A stretch of 64,000 nt of DNA, from the NCBI GenBank assembly GCA_037893245.1, contig JBAIAA010000664.1:1-64000 (forward strand), read 5' to 3'. The position numbers were made by a program, and so were the translations under genes. Source of the stretch: Crossaster papposus (taxonomy: Eukaryota > Echinodermata > Asteroidea > Velatida > Solasteridae). Each line of letters starts with the position of its first letter. The first letter of the stretch is position 1. This document shows positions 11,880 to 23,830 of the stretch, piece by piece. The notes beneath the pieces are model-generated. The model searched no databases. It saw nothing but the letters and a program-made list of their open reading frames with translations, and was not told the DNA's origin.

Positions 11880-12600
11880 TGTACAATGGCGGAAACACCC
11901 TTCCTGTGCAAGCAATGCTGTATATTTGATTCACGTTATGACACCTCTTCCCGTACGTATCACGGGCTTATATCTAGAATGCATATAATTATGTGCACGC
12001 AAACAAGGAAATATCAATTGTTTGGACATCAGTAACTCTCTCAAAAAATTGTGATCAAAAATTACAATTTCGAAGGTGCAGCTAGGTCTCGCAACAACAG
12101 CTCGACAAGACAGAACTACTTAGACGGCTGCAGTTTAGATTAAAAAGCATACCGTGATATTTTAGGCACATTGTTTCTTTCTTTCGCAGCCTAAACCTTT
12201 GGCAACATTTTGTTTTATTAGGGGCATGCTGTTTGGTTGTTGGGACACACGATTTGTGTGGATCACAACCAAAACATTTTGTGCACAAACCTATGGGGTG
12301 CTATAAACCAGTTAAACAGGTTCTTTTCCTGATTAATCCTGAAATTATACATGAAGATTGAAGCAATCTTGTTTTTAGTTCTAACATTGTTGCATGGGGA
12401 ACGGAAAAAAATGTATGCAATATTAGGCTTATTTACTGTCAGAACCATTAGTAATACTTTGGAAACTTTCTAAGATGAAATAAAAACTTGAATTTTATAT
12501 TTTAACATTACAATTTATGTTTCTCATAATCTCATATTATTCTACTTTAATTGGTGAATTGATAATGGAAAAAATAAATGCATGACTAGTCCACTGTCTT
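11880..12600 (+). repeat. NLR upstream flank (block alpha, copy 2)
   Basis: Homologous to 1240-2190, 30560-32110 and 57390-58230. It leads directly into NLR-1 and therefore is probably the 5' regulatory region or a 5' untranslated exon region. Short minus-strand ORFs inside it are not conserved between copies. Confidence 0.7.
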
Positions 12601-12754
12601 CATAGGATTTGTGCATGAACTGCATTGGTTGTCTCAGTGTCATCCATACCCATGATGCAAATGCAATGTCGATCATATTTATTTTTAAAAAATGAGGCAC
12701 AGTTTATTATTAATCATTGCTAACAGGATTTGTGGGCGGGTGATCCAAAGTACC

Positions 12755-15700
12755 ATGGGTGCGGCAAAATCCAAAGCAGCCCGTAAACAGACTGATGGCC
12801 CAACCGTAAAACCACAGGAGGCTCCGGTACCTGCCCCCTCTGCTGCAACAGGTCAGTACATAGTAGCTAGTTGCTTAGAGTCAGTGTATAACCTTATTGG
12901 GGAGTGAAGGGGTGTTTATTACCACCCTCCCCCTACCAAAGCAGCCTGTAAACAGACTGATGCCCCAACCGTGATACCACAGGAGGCTCATGTACCTGCC
13001 CCCTCTGCTGCAACAGGTCAGTACGTAGCTAGTTGCTTAGAGTCAGTGTATAACCTTACTGGGGAGTGGAGGGGTGTTTATTACCACCCTCCCCCTCCCC
13101 ACCTCACCAGACGATTTGTTTTTCTGATGATCAGGACACATTTTTTTCTTCTTTTAAAAGTAATATTTTACAAGTACAGACGATCATTAGATCTTGAATC
13201 GAGTACATGCAACATTTTGTCGGCTATTTTATTTAAGGATATTTTATTTCTTGCTTCTGATTTTAGATTCTCCACAACAAACTGGAACCATCGAGAACAT
13301 TGACACAGTCAGTGGTAGCCACAACCCTACCATTGTTGGTCCGAGTGCAGTTCACTTCCCGATGGAGAGACCAGGTAAATACCATGTTTGTTAATGTTAC
13401 AGAAATTGTGAATCAAATGTAGTAGTCTGGGAGCCACAAGTTCGAAAAAAAGCTTATTGTTTTTAGTTAGTTTCACCTGTAAATTGGGAAAGGTTTGGCA
13501 CTTGTACATGGGAGGGGGTTGTCTCTGAAGTATCGGGTGTAAGCATCCAAGGTGGCAGCAAGGTACTTTAATTCACCAATCTCTCAAGTTACCCCCGCCG
13601 TGCTACTCAACTCCCCCAAATGTCTGTTTTGTAGGAAAATTATAGGTAGAATTTAAAAAAAAAAAATTGTACACACCATTTATATTTATATTGAAAAACA
13701 ATATGGTCCAAGGATGGTGTTGTTTCCTATTAGACCAATCCACACGTTAACTTTCTGTCGGCTATCAGAACAGGATTTTGAATGGTAATGATTGGAGGAA
13801 ACAATAAACAGGTGCTTAACAATCGCAATGTTTAGCTCCACAATAATGAACTTTAAATGATCTATTTATAATAGCCGGACATTTTGGGCACACTTTCTAT
13901 TTCTGAGGACATTGACTTTGATGTAATTTTTTATTTTTTTACTCGGCCTATACTTTGTTCCTACAAAAATATAAATTGGGGGATGTGATTAGCTACTTTA
14001 TTTCAGGATATTTTAATTCTTGCTTCTGATTTTAGATTCCCCACAACAAACTGGAACCATCGAGAACATTGACACAGTCGGTGGTAGCCACAACCCTACC
14101 ATTGCTGGTCCAAGTGCAGTTCACTTCCCAATGGGGGGACCAGGTAAATACAATCATGTTTGTTAACATTACAGAAATTGTATATCAAATGTAATAGTCT
14201 GAAAGCCAAGTTCGAAAAGAAGCTTATTTTTAAAGTTCGTTTCACCTTTAAAGGGGAAAGGGTTAGGCACTTGTACATTGGAGGGCGGTGTCTCTGAAGA
14301 ATTATGAGACCGGGTGTAAGCATCCAAGGTGGCAGCAAGGTACTGTAATTCACTAATCTCTCAAGGTATTCCCGCTTTGCTACTCAAATCTCCTAAATGT
14401 CCGTTTTGTAGGAACAAAGTATAGGCTGAGTAAAATTTTTTTTTTAAATGATTGGAGGAAAGTAGGAAACAATAAACAGGTGTTTATACAATCGCAATGT
14501 TCAGCTCCACATTAACGAAATGTGAATGATCTATTCAGATTAGCCGGACATTTTGGGCACACTTATTAAATTTATAAGAAAATTTACTTTGATGTAATTA
14601 TTTTTTGTTTTACTCGGCCTTTTCTTTGTTTCTACAAAATAGAATTTTGGGGATAGCTACTTTATTTAAGGATATTTTAATTCTTGCTTTTGATTTTAGA
14701 TTCCCCACAACAAACTGGAACTCCCGCAAACATTGACATCACAGTCGGTGGTAGCAACAACCCTACCATTGTTGGTGCAAATACAGTTAATATCAATTAC
14801 ATCCAGGGATCAGGTAAAAACAATCATGTTTGTCGAAATTAATATACCCAGCACAATATGAGACAGAGGAACCCCCCCCCCCCCCCTTGGTCCCTCATAC
14901 CTATACACTCTCTAGACAATTGTTACCTAATGCACCTCCCCCCCCCCCCCACAGAGGGACTCCCCCCTTAGTCCCTCATGCCTATACACTCTCTAGACAA
15001 TTGTTAACCCCCCCCCCCTCCATTCCACAAACACAATGACCACTACAAAGAAAGGGGGGGGGGCCTCTGTCTCATATCTTGCTTCATATGAAACCGAAAG
15101 TTTAGCTTGATATCAATTCAAATGTATTTTGGAGGAGTAGGTGGTAAAATACATAAACATTGGACACAACAAAAACTTATGTCAGGTTGCGAGCTAATTA
15201 AGAGTCATCGATTTTCTTTGGTGCAAATATAAGCCAGTTGGATATAATGGTGGACACAATATGAGGGCACTATTTATAGCGATGACGTCTTGGAATTTGT
15301 TCTTTTATGAATCCATGCCAAATAGCGCCCTCTATGTTGCACATTAATTTTGGATTGATGTACGAATGACGTGAATAACGGCACTATTCTGGGAAAAAGA
15401 ATAATCATGATCAATGTGCGTGGTAGTAAAATCCAGTATATTTCACGAGTTTGTAGATTGCCACAGACTTCAACTTATCTTTAATCAGAATTTGAGGAAC
15501 CAGATATGGCTTATTAGGGGTGCACATCCACAAGATGATAAGTTGCTATCATCTCAGTAAGTCTCGGGAGAATGAGGTCCAGTCATTGTTTTGTACACCT
15601 GCAGTTACCAGCTTTTTGTCTGGATTTATTTTTGTTGGTTTTAAAAATGGGAATGTAGTCAATGTACCTTAAGAAAACACTTGACAAGTTTGCATCTAAC

Positions 15701-18149
15701 AACGCTATAGTAGTCAAAACATTTGTATATTATTTACCAAACTTAATTGTGCAGTGTCTTACAGTAGCACCAGAAATCCCAAAGTCATTTTTTGTACATA
15801 CAATTTTGGTTTAGACTAGTCACAATCCTTTTCAGAAACAATCTTTTATTGAAGCAAAATTTGTTCTTGTTTTGGTTTTAAATAGGTATTCCTGCACCAA
15901 TACCTCAGCTTAGTCAGAGACCAGACCAAGAACCAAGGTTGGCGGCTCCTAGCTATCAAGATGTCGGTAACAAGACCAGGGATATTTTGAAGACAGTTTA
16001 TAAAACAACAGGCAGTTACGTGCAGTTGTTGCCTAGCGTTGATAATGACCAGATGCACATAGCTGGCATATACACTAAAGTACAGTTAGAAACACGGGAA
16101 GGGGTAGCAGTTGGCCAGAAAGGAGAAACTGTAAACTCAACAGAGTATGACAAAATATTAACATTAAAGACAAGAAACGGGGAACTTATCAAACACCTCG
16201 TTTTCTATGGTATGGGAGGAGTCGGTAAGTCAACCATTTTTGACAAGATTGTATACGATTGGGCCGAAGGGGTAAGTGAAATCCTGAACAGATTCAAGCT
16301 CGCCTTTCTTTTAAAGATGTGTGCCCTGTCGCAGGAATCTGATTTCGTTAAGTCCTCTTTGGATCAACTTGTAGGCGAAGATTCGGGAATAGCAAATGGT
16401 GAACTTGATCAATTCATCCTGGCCAACCCAAATGAGGTCTTAATTCTTTTGGATGGTTTCGATGAAATGAAGACCAAACCACTCGATGCGGCCTCGTTCG
16501 GTTCTATTTTCAAAGCGCTCAAGAGAACAAAATACCGTGAATGTTTCATATGTGTCTCGACCCGCCCCTCTCATCTTGAGGCACTGATGTCACTTGTCCA
16601 AAATCCTTGCACACACATAGAGGTTCTGGGGTTTACCGACAAGGATGTCAGTGAATACGTTCAGAAATTCTATGACAATGATCCTGATAGCGGCATTGCA
16701 CTAATCCAAACCATCCAAAACTCCAGCACGCTGCGTGATTTTGCTAAGAATCCAATGATATTGATGTTAATGTGTGCATTGTGGAGGGAAAATAAGCAAC
16801 TTCCAGAAACAATTTCACGCCTCTTCACTGAAGCAGTAAATTACATGTTCACAAGAAAAGACAAGAACAGTGAAAGACCCTCAGATGAAAACAAAAGAAC
16901 GCCAGACGAGCCCAACGTATCAGAAACATTGAATGCCATCGGACAAACTGCGCTGCGTGGACTCATGCGTGACAATGACAATTTCTCATTTCAAGAAAAT
17001 GAGTTTGAACCGAATGCACTGAAACTGGCACTGAAAGCAGGCATCCTAACCAAGCAGAGAGTTATCAAAAACCTCAAATCCCACAACAACATACAATTCA
17101 TGCACAAGACCATACAGGAATACTGTGCAGCGAAATACTTGCAGAGTGTGCATATGTCAAACCAGGGATTTGCAAAGCGTACGGTGTTCAAAGTTTTTCC
17201 AATCGGAAAATTTCAAAACAGTTTAAGACAACTTTGTCAGACAATGGAGGGCGTGGTTTCAAACGATTTCCTGTTGCGTTTTTGTTGTGGTGACAATGAG
17301 AAATGTATGGCTGACATCGTAAACTTCCTTGATCGTAAGTTCAATAAGGATGATGATAAGCCAAAGTACCAGTCAGGTGTTATACAAGCGATTAGTCGCA
17401 ACTGCTTATTGGAAAGCCAGGCAAGCAAAGTCCCACAGTGTCTCACTAGCGACTCGCTCATCCCATCAGATATCGTTGTGCGTCACAATAATGATTTCCG
17501 CAGTCTCACATACCTTCTGAAAATCATCTGTGGGTCCGACAACCGCACGGCGCAGCTGGCACGCGTTAAAACTATTGATTTTTTGGCGGTATCTTCGGTC
17601 AGCGATTTAGCCTTCGCCCTGGGTTACATGGAAAACCTCCAGGAATTGACACTTTTCAATTGTACTTTAGTGAAGGGGGATCTTGAGAAAATCATGTCGT
17701 CAATGAAATGCAACCAAAACCTGACCAGTCTTGACTTGAAATCCTGCCATACATTGGGAGGTAAGGCTGTAGAATGGGCCCATCATATCAAACACTTTAC
17801 AAGACTAACAACGCTTCGTATATCTGATTGCGAACTAACGGGGACAGACATTGAGCACATTGCATTGGCTGCACGCGACATCCCCAGACTGACTATCTTG
17901 AACCTTGATGACAACGAGAGATTGGGCGGGTCGGCCGAGTTGTGGGCCAAGGAATTGACGAAAATGAAGCACTTAAATAGGCTGGACCTGAGAGGGTGCG
18001 ATTTGACACCGACAGACATTGAACACATTGCCTTGGCTGTACGTGACATGCCGAGACTGACTAATTTGTATTTAAGTTTCAACCAGCTATTGCATGGATT
18101 AGATGTACAGTCCCGCTTCCCGTCGCTTAGGGTTGACCTTTACTTTTAA
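12755..18149 (+). CDS. NLR-1: myristoylation signal, 3 RHIM-like repeats, NACHT, LRR
   Basis: Predicted exons are 12755-12851, 13267-13374, 14036-14143, 14700-14813 and 15886-18149 (2691 nt, 896 residues). All introns are phase 1 with GT-AG ends. Residues 1-7 read MGAAKSK, a Src-type N-myristoylation signal, in a strong start context (accATGG). Residues 33-142 hold three repeats with a GSxNPTI(V/A)G core, candidate amyloid signalling motifs. The large exon encodes a linker with IAGIYTKVQLE, then a NACHT ATPase: Walker A GMGGVGKST near 251-259, Walker B VLILLDGFDEM near 327-337, sensor STRPSH near 368, NPM near 431. The C-terminus carries ribonuclease-inhibitor-type LRRs of about 28 residues, from about 730 to the end. 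The family senses danger cues and oligomerises on ATP binding. The NACHT exon has no in-frame ATG near its start, which supports upstream exons. Candidate poly(A) signal AATAAA at 18509. Confidence 0.85.
12938..13016 (+). pseudogene. Duplicated partial copy of NLR-1 exon 1
   Basis: A tandem duplication of about 180 bp has copied the end of exon 1 (KQTDAPTVIPQEAHVPAPSA) and its donor site (caacag|gtcagt) but not the ATG and myristoylation signal. The frame is open and the donor phase is 1, so it could be spliced as an extra linker exon if an acceptor such as the AG near 12942 is used. More likely it is a dead exon copy. Confidence 0.65.
13267..14813 (+). repeat. Tandem repeat-exon array of NLR-1 (3 exons)
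   Basis: Three phase 1-1 exons of 108, 108 and 114 bp (13267-13374, 14036-14143, 14700-14813) lie in tandemly duplicated exon-intron units of about 769 and 664 bp. The first two encode the 'A' type (NPTIVGPSAVHFPM, with NPTIAG in the second). The third, next to the NACHT exon, encodes the 'B' type (NNPTIVGANTVNINY). Flanking intron sequence is duplicated with each exon. Confidence 0.85.
14840..15090. mobile_element. MITE with poly-C/poly-G arms in the last NLR-1 intron
   Basis: The inverted ends 'atatgagacagagg' (near 14856) and 'cctctgtctcatat' (near 15064) bracket long C runs and G runs plus 'tatacactctctagacaatt' repeats. The same insertion is present at the same intron position in NLR-2 (37730-37990) and NLR-3 (59790-60000), so it predates the gene duplications. 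A partial inverted copy lies at 52690-52835. Confidence 0.6.
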
Positions 18150-19316
18150 TGAAAGGCCTCATAACAAAAGTGTTAAACATTTTTTTATAGAGGCAGTGGC
18201 GTAAATCTGTAAATCTGTAAATCTGGGGGAGGGACAGGGGACACGGCTGCATGGTTTCACGATACCAAAATGTACATGTCATGTATGGTTCAATCCCATA
18301 CGATGTACAATATTAGGAAACATGCTGCTCCGAAAACCATACGGAATCGGCACTTTCTCGCTATACATGTCAAGATTTTACACGCGCAATTTGTTGACAA
18401 ATTAACTTTAAAACCATGTCAACCCTAAAAGTTGGTTTCGGATTCATATGAATTTATGTTCTTGTCAAAATCCATTCGCTGAAAATATTTGTTAACATTG
18501 TCTTTGAAAATAAACAGTAATTCAACCAAATTTTAATACAAAAATAAAATCTTTCAAAATTTTATAAACTAGCTAGTTGGCCTGAACATTATAGTACTTG
18601 TGTAAAAACGTGAACGAAATTGAGTATTGAGTATTTTTGGGATTACTCCAACCACTAATGAGAGTACATGTAATAATACTGTCAAAATGTAAATAAAAGT
18701 ATATATTTTTTAAAAGAAATGTATTTGTTTTAAAATGTGTTTATATTTTGTGGAAACTTTGGTGCGAAGATTGTTGTGAAGATCACTTTTAAATACTGTG
18801 AGCGAAGCAAAAACTGTTAAACGGGGGACGGGGTTCAATGAAAATCTGTAGTCAGGATTATATCCGTTGAAAATGAAGACTACCAAATGTGGAAAAACAA
18901 TCTGGCGTATTTTGATGTCAATCAAGTTTAATGTCAACTGCAGTCTGTGTCTTGCAGTAGCTAATATGCCGGGTTAGACTTTTTAATTACGGCATTTCAG
19001 TTAAAAGAAAGTGAATAATTGTGAAATATATATCTTGAATGACCAGATTAAGTAATGTACATGTTTTTCATTATTGAACGGTAATCGTGACGTACTCGTA
19101 AAAAATGAAACAATATTTTCCTTGTTTCGCAAGTTGTAGCCTGATTGGGTGAGACGTATTAATTGCATTCTGATTCCAATGGTTAAAATACACTGTTTGT
19201 ATCTCGCAATTGTTTCTGGTGCATTTTGTGTCAATAGGGCAGCGCCTGTTCAAAAAATGTGCCTGTTAGGAACGGCCATATTGCTTGGCCTTCGATATAG
19301 ACCAATATGTATGTTC
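18150..19316 (+). repeat. NLR 3' flank, copy 1
   Basis: This stretch matches the DNA after NLR-2 (42240-44400), its second copy (46400-47100) and the start of NLR-3's flank (63151-63600). Landmarks are 'gcaaaaactgttaaacggg' near 18810 and 'ctggcgtattttgatgtcaa' near 18900, which also appear in the gene-less units at 23713 onward. It contains the likely 3' UTR and poly(A) site. No additional gene is seen. Confidence 0.7.
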
Positions 19317-19604
19317 CTAAAAGTAAAATAAACTATTTGCAGATTAAACATATAAGTAACAAAAATTAATACCGAATTATTAAGAAATATACTACTTTTT
19401 TGAAAGTAAATGCCCATTCTTAGCATCCACCAAAATGATTGCGCTAGATATTCTGAACAACTGCCGAACCCCGGTTGTAAACGAACGCCGTTTTTTGTTG
19501 CTTTTTCATGATTGTAAAACTTCCAACAGGCAGTTAAACGATATTTAGTATAAAATACAACCCCCAAAATCCACGCAAATACCAATGGTTTATCCTACAG
19601 TTAA
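19317..19604. mobile_element. TTAA MITE, diverged (copy 4)
   Basis: The interior matches the family ('ccgaattattaagaaatat', 'gcatccaccaaaatgattgc', 'caatggtttatcctac'). The right end abuts TTAA at 19601-19604. The left TIR is diverged. Confidence 0.65.
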
Positions 19605-19793
19605 AGATGTTTTTGTAATTTGTTTGACTAGCTTTGTTCTGTATTGTTCTTAATTTTTCGTTAACCTTTGTAATTGTACATATGCGTATTTGTGTTTGTT
19701 TGTAATCCTGCCAAATAATAAATGAAAACGTTGCGGTATATTGCAGTGTTTGTTCAAAATGTGAAAATGTGCAGCATACTTCATTTTGTTAAA

Positions 19794-20101
19794 GTTGGTG
19801 TGTCTGTGTTTTTAGGGGGTTGCACCCTGGACCATAGATTTCCAAATGGAATTGATAATGTTATAGCATTGTATTTGTTATGAGCTTTCGAATGAGACAT
19901 CGCACTATAGAATAATCTTCCATATAAATGTACACAATACAACGCGTGTTGAGATGCAGTCGATAAAGCGCGTGGTCATACTAGACCGGGACGCGATGCC
20001 TCATTCGAAAGCTCATAACAAATACAATGCTAGAAAATTAACACATAAATTTGAAAATCTATTTTCAGGGTGCAACCCCCTAAAAGCACGCACACACCAA
20101 C
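19794..20101. mobile_element. Foldback MITE with ~140-bp inverted arms
   Basis: The left arm begins 'gttggtgtgtctgtg' and 'agggggttgcaccctg'. The right arm ends with the inverse 'cagggtgcaaccccct' and 'cacacaccaac'. The inner segments 'attgtatttgttatgagctt' and 'aagctcataacaaatacaat' also pair. Weaker pairing extends outward toward 19735 and 20150. The ORF at 19954-20157 lies in the arm and is not a gene. Confidence 0.8.
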
Positions 20102-20499
20102 GTAAACCTCACTCAAATTGCAACAATATTTTGTTTCACCACAATATATTCCTTTAAGGTCCCTAAAATGACACACTAAAAGTATCAACAAATTCAAAGT
20201 GATGGAAATATGCCTGTCTAACTTTAATTTGCATAAATCGTTAATAGGGTCTACCTGCCCTGTAATATATTTATTCCAATATTTGGATAGGCCTATATTT
20301 TATTTTTTGAAAAGTGTTATTTTTGTGATTCTACTTGCAAATTCTTACTTCAATAACATTTTCTAAAGCATATAAGTAACTAAATAATTACGAGAACATA
20401 GTAATGATCCAAAATGACCACAATACCCTTATAATTTGCGCGCATTTACCTTGTCTCCAAATATATAATGTATATATATATATAATATATGTAACGTCA

Positions 20500-20690
20500 G
20501 TTTCCTCCCTTGGTACTCCGCCAGGTTCAACTGCCCGTTATTACTCCTTCAGCTCCTTTCTGGTAACTGCCAGTACCCTCTAGGTACTCCACCAGGTTCA
20601 ACTGCGATCTTTTACTCCGTCAGCTCACTTCTGGTAGCTGTCAGTACCCTCTAGGTACTCCGCCAGGTCCAACTGCGTCTAATACTTAGC
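20500..20690. repeat. ~70-bp tandem repeat (ggtactccgccaggttcaac)
   Basis: Three copies of 'tactccrccaggttcaactg' begin near 20513, 20584 and 20654, with 'agctcctttctggtaactg'-like segments between them. Its host element is unclear. Confidence 0.7.
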
Positions 20691-21370
20691 GTGACTTCCC
20701 GGAGTCACCGGAGTTTCTTGAGTCGGAGTGAGTTACCGCTACTTGGCCCCTTTAAACTAAATAGCACACTCGTCTCAGCTTACGGCAACTCATAACATTT
20801 AATTCTTATTCACAATAACAATGCACAATTTAGTCGGAGCAATTAATAAATATACACAATAGGACCGGAGTTCTTGTAACCAGATTAAAGTTAGATAAAT
20901 CCATCCAATAATAAAGAATGAAATAAATAAATAAAGTGTGTGACAATCATTTGTGTGCAGAATGATTGGCCATAGATTCCAGCAAAAGTCAATTATTTGA
21001 TCAGTGAGAATGAACAGATGGGCTTCGTACTTATTTAGCCCCCAGAGATAATAATAAAGTTTCTTACCTAAATAGCACACTCGTCTCAGCTTACGGCAAC
21101 TGATTGAGGGCGCCGCGCACCGGCTTTTATACTTCCCGCTGCGCGTCAACGAATTACACAATTGGTTCGAAAGTTGTTTACACATAGCAACCAAGATGGC
21201 ATCCCGGTAACGCGGTATGTGAAATTAGTCAAGTTACAAAGTTAAAGTGCACTTTATCATCATTTTAGAACAACAAATATTATCTAAGGAACTTATAATT
21301 ACTAGCATCCAAATTATTAGGATAAATTTGCTAATTTTAGAAGTTTAAATCAATTAATACTAAGTGGGCA
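20691..21370. other. Unresolved region with a 33-bp direct repeat
   Basis: The segment 'taaatagcacactcgtctca' with the following 13 bases occurs at 20758-20790 and again at 21067-21100. The sequence between has only a minus-strand chance ORF (20799-21194). It may be part of a retroelement LTR, but I could not find matching ends or a target-site duplication. Confidence 0.35.
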
Positions 21371-21379
21371 CGTGGTCTG

Positions 21380-21512
21380 GAATGATGACGTCACAACACT
21401 CGAGTTTGTACTATAAATAAATGCTTCGCCAGTGATTTGTTTACGGCAAATACTACACGTGAAACCTCGTCCTGTTTGCTTCCTACAATCACGGTATGTT
21501 TATACAGGTAAG
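21380..21512 (+). promoter_or_regulatory. Orphan promoter-like segment: CRE, TATA box, splice donor
   Basis: A perfect CRE palindrome TGACGTCA at 21386-21393 is followed by TATAAATA at 21412-21419 and then a consensus donor (CAG|GTAAGT) at 21508. That spacing would suit a short untranslated first exon. No coding exon is recognised downstream before the NLR-like repeats start near 21780. It may be a transposon promoter or the remnant of a lost gene. Confidence 0.35.
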
Positions 21513-21779
21513 TTGATTGATACTAATAGTGAATTGCAGCGAATAAATAGAGCTTCATCTAAACAAGTTAAGGGAGACTGACGTCAAACCACCTCACGTC
21601 ACACTTACAAGCAATATTCTTTTTGCATTTTGAAATTTTATTTGTAAATTTGGGGCTTTACACACAAGCACTTTGTTCACATAATTATGGGCGTTAAACC
21701 TCAACATTCCTGAATCATGCAATGTTAATTTAAAAACCAACCAGTTTTAAACACTTTTTAATTAAGGCCTTTCAGTTAA

Positions 21780-23830
21780 AAGGGAAATTATTAATTTACA
21801 TTTACATGTTTTTAATTTACGGTAATCACATACACGTACTTGTAAAAAAGGAAAGTTGTAACCTGATTGGGTGGTCGTATTAATTACATTCTACTTCCAC
21901 AGGTTAAAATACATGTACGTGTATCTCACAATTGTTGTGCCAATTATAATCTATTATATTGCTTTCAACATAAACACTAGTTTTAACTTGTAAATACAAA
22001 CTGGAATTGGAGGTCGTTATATGTTGCAACGCATAAGCAAATCGCAACAAAATAATCCCCACGCACTTTGCAATATTTTCTCCACGTGCAGATATGTTAA
22101 TTTTGGGTCACGTAATTTTGGGAGTGGGTATAAATATTTGTAACAACAATAGGACGTTTTTTCATCTACATAACCAGAGCATTAAAAAGGTAGAGGCTGG
22201 GGGTTCATAAACACACGCACGCACGCACACAAGAAAATAACATCAATTTATTTGGACGTCAACAACTAACTCTCGAAAATTGGAACATAAAATTACAATT
22301 TTGAAGGTGCAGTGCTTACAACAACAGCTCGCCAAGACAACAGTTTAGAGGGCCGTTATTCAGGAAATTGCAGTGAGTATTAAGAAGCATAGCCTATAAT
22401 AGTTATAGTTTCGCAGCCCAAACTTTGTTCAACTTGGGTTTTTTTACGTTGGGGACATGTTGGAACTACCGTACGTGTGGAGACAATCTGTGCACAAACC
22501 TAGGCTATATATTGAACCAAATTGTAACTTTCTTGTGATTGTGAATGCTTGCTTATTGTACATTAAGAATTGAGCGATAAATTGATGCGTGTATTTGTTA
22601 CTGATATGTATTTTTTTAAAGTCATTTCTTAAAGGGATCGTATACGTTTGGTAATTGGAACCCATTGTTTGTTCCACTCTATAGTTATAGATATATATAC
22701 CATAAAACTAACCTGTACAAATTTCATTTCAAAAGGTGGTTGCGATTTTGAGATATTGCCGAAAATCTGGAGCGGTTATGTTCACGCAGGAATAATAATC
22801 TGCTTTGCAATACACAGTCTGAGAAACGTCACTGTACTGTAGTAATGCTTCTCAGACTCAAATTTTTGGGGATAAAAAGTGATATCTTTTCCCATAACCG
22901 CCGTACTTCGAAGTGAAAAGTTTATAAAAATGCGTTATATTATCCAAAGCTGCTGTACTTCTTACCAAGTAAGTTTTTATTGCCATTAATTTTTGGAGTC
23001 ACTACCAAACGTATACGATCCCTTTATTGTCCGATGATGATCACAATGAAGACACTATTATTGGGAGCCACTTTTAGACGCAATGTAACCTTCCAAATCG
23101 ACCAATCAGGATACTAACCAATCACATCTGTTCCTCTGGGTATAATGAATGGGCCTACCTGAAAATACATTTCAATATCTTCTTTTATTTCAAAAATAAA
23201 ACAAAACACTGAGTTTTAATTACAATATATGTTTCTCATAATTTTATAATATTCAATGCTTTAATAAGTGATCAGATAGTTTGAGAAATATTGGAATAAT
23301 TAATTAAAAGCATGACTGATTCACTATCTCCATAGGATTGGTGCATGAACTACATTGGTTGTCTGTCATTCATACCCTAGATGCAATATCGATCATATTT
23401 ACTAATAATCCCAAATGTTTAGACTATGCTTGCCTTGCCTGGTTATTGGTGTGTTAACCAAATCTGCTGAAAGCATGTTCACACTTAATACTTGCTTACT
23501 ATATTATTGGCTTGATAAGATTCTAATTGGGGAAAATCGGATCTCACGTGGCGACGAATTAAGTCTGTTTTTACCCCAGTGTTTACACCGCACACAAAAA
23601 CAAACTTCTTTGAAGCAAACCAAAGTATCGACTGTACCGTGTGTGTGTTTGGGGGGGGGGGGGGGGGGTTTCGTTTTGGCTTCGGATCAGCTGAAGGAGA
23701 TTATTAGACCATGATGTAATATCCGTTGGAAATTAAGACTGCCAACTTGTGGAATCTTCTGGCGTATTTTGATGTCAATCAAGTGTAAAGTCAAAACTGC
23801 AGTCTGTGTCTTGCAGTAGCTAATATGCCG
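21780..23830 (+). repeat. Gene-less NLR unit 1 (beta 1)
   Basis: The unit contains NLR 3'-flank sequence (from 21780), then block alpha-like 5' flank ('gaaggtgcagtgcttacaac' near 22302) ending with the segment that immediately precedes NLR exon 1 ('cataggattggtgcatgaac', near 23330). Instead of exon 1 and the gene there are about 300 bp (23420-23710) and then 3'-flank sequence starts again. Short ORFs inside (22444-22677, 22648-22842, 23415-23714) show no domain. Confidence 0.7.
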
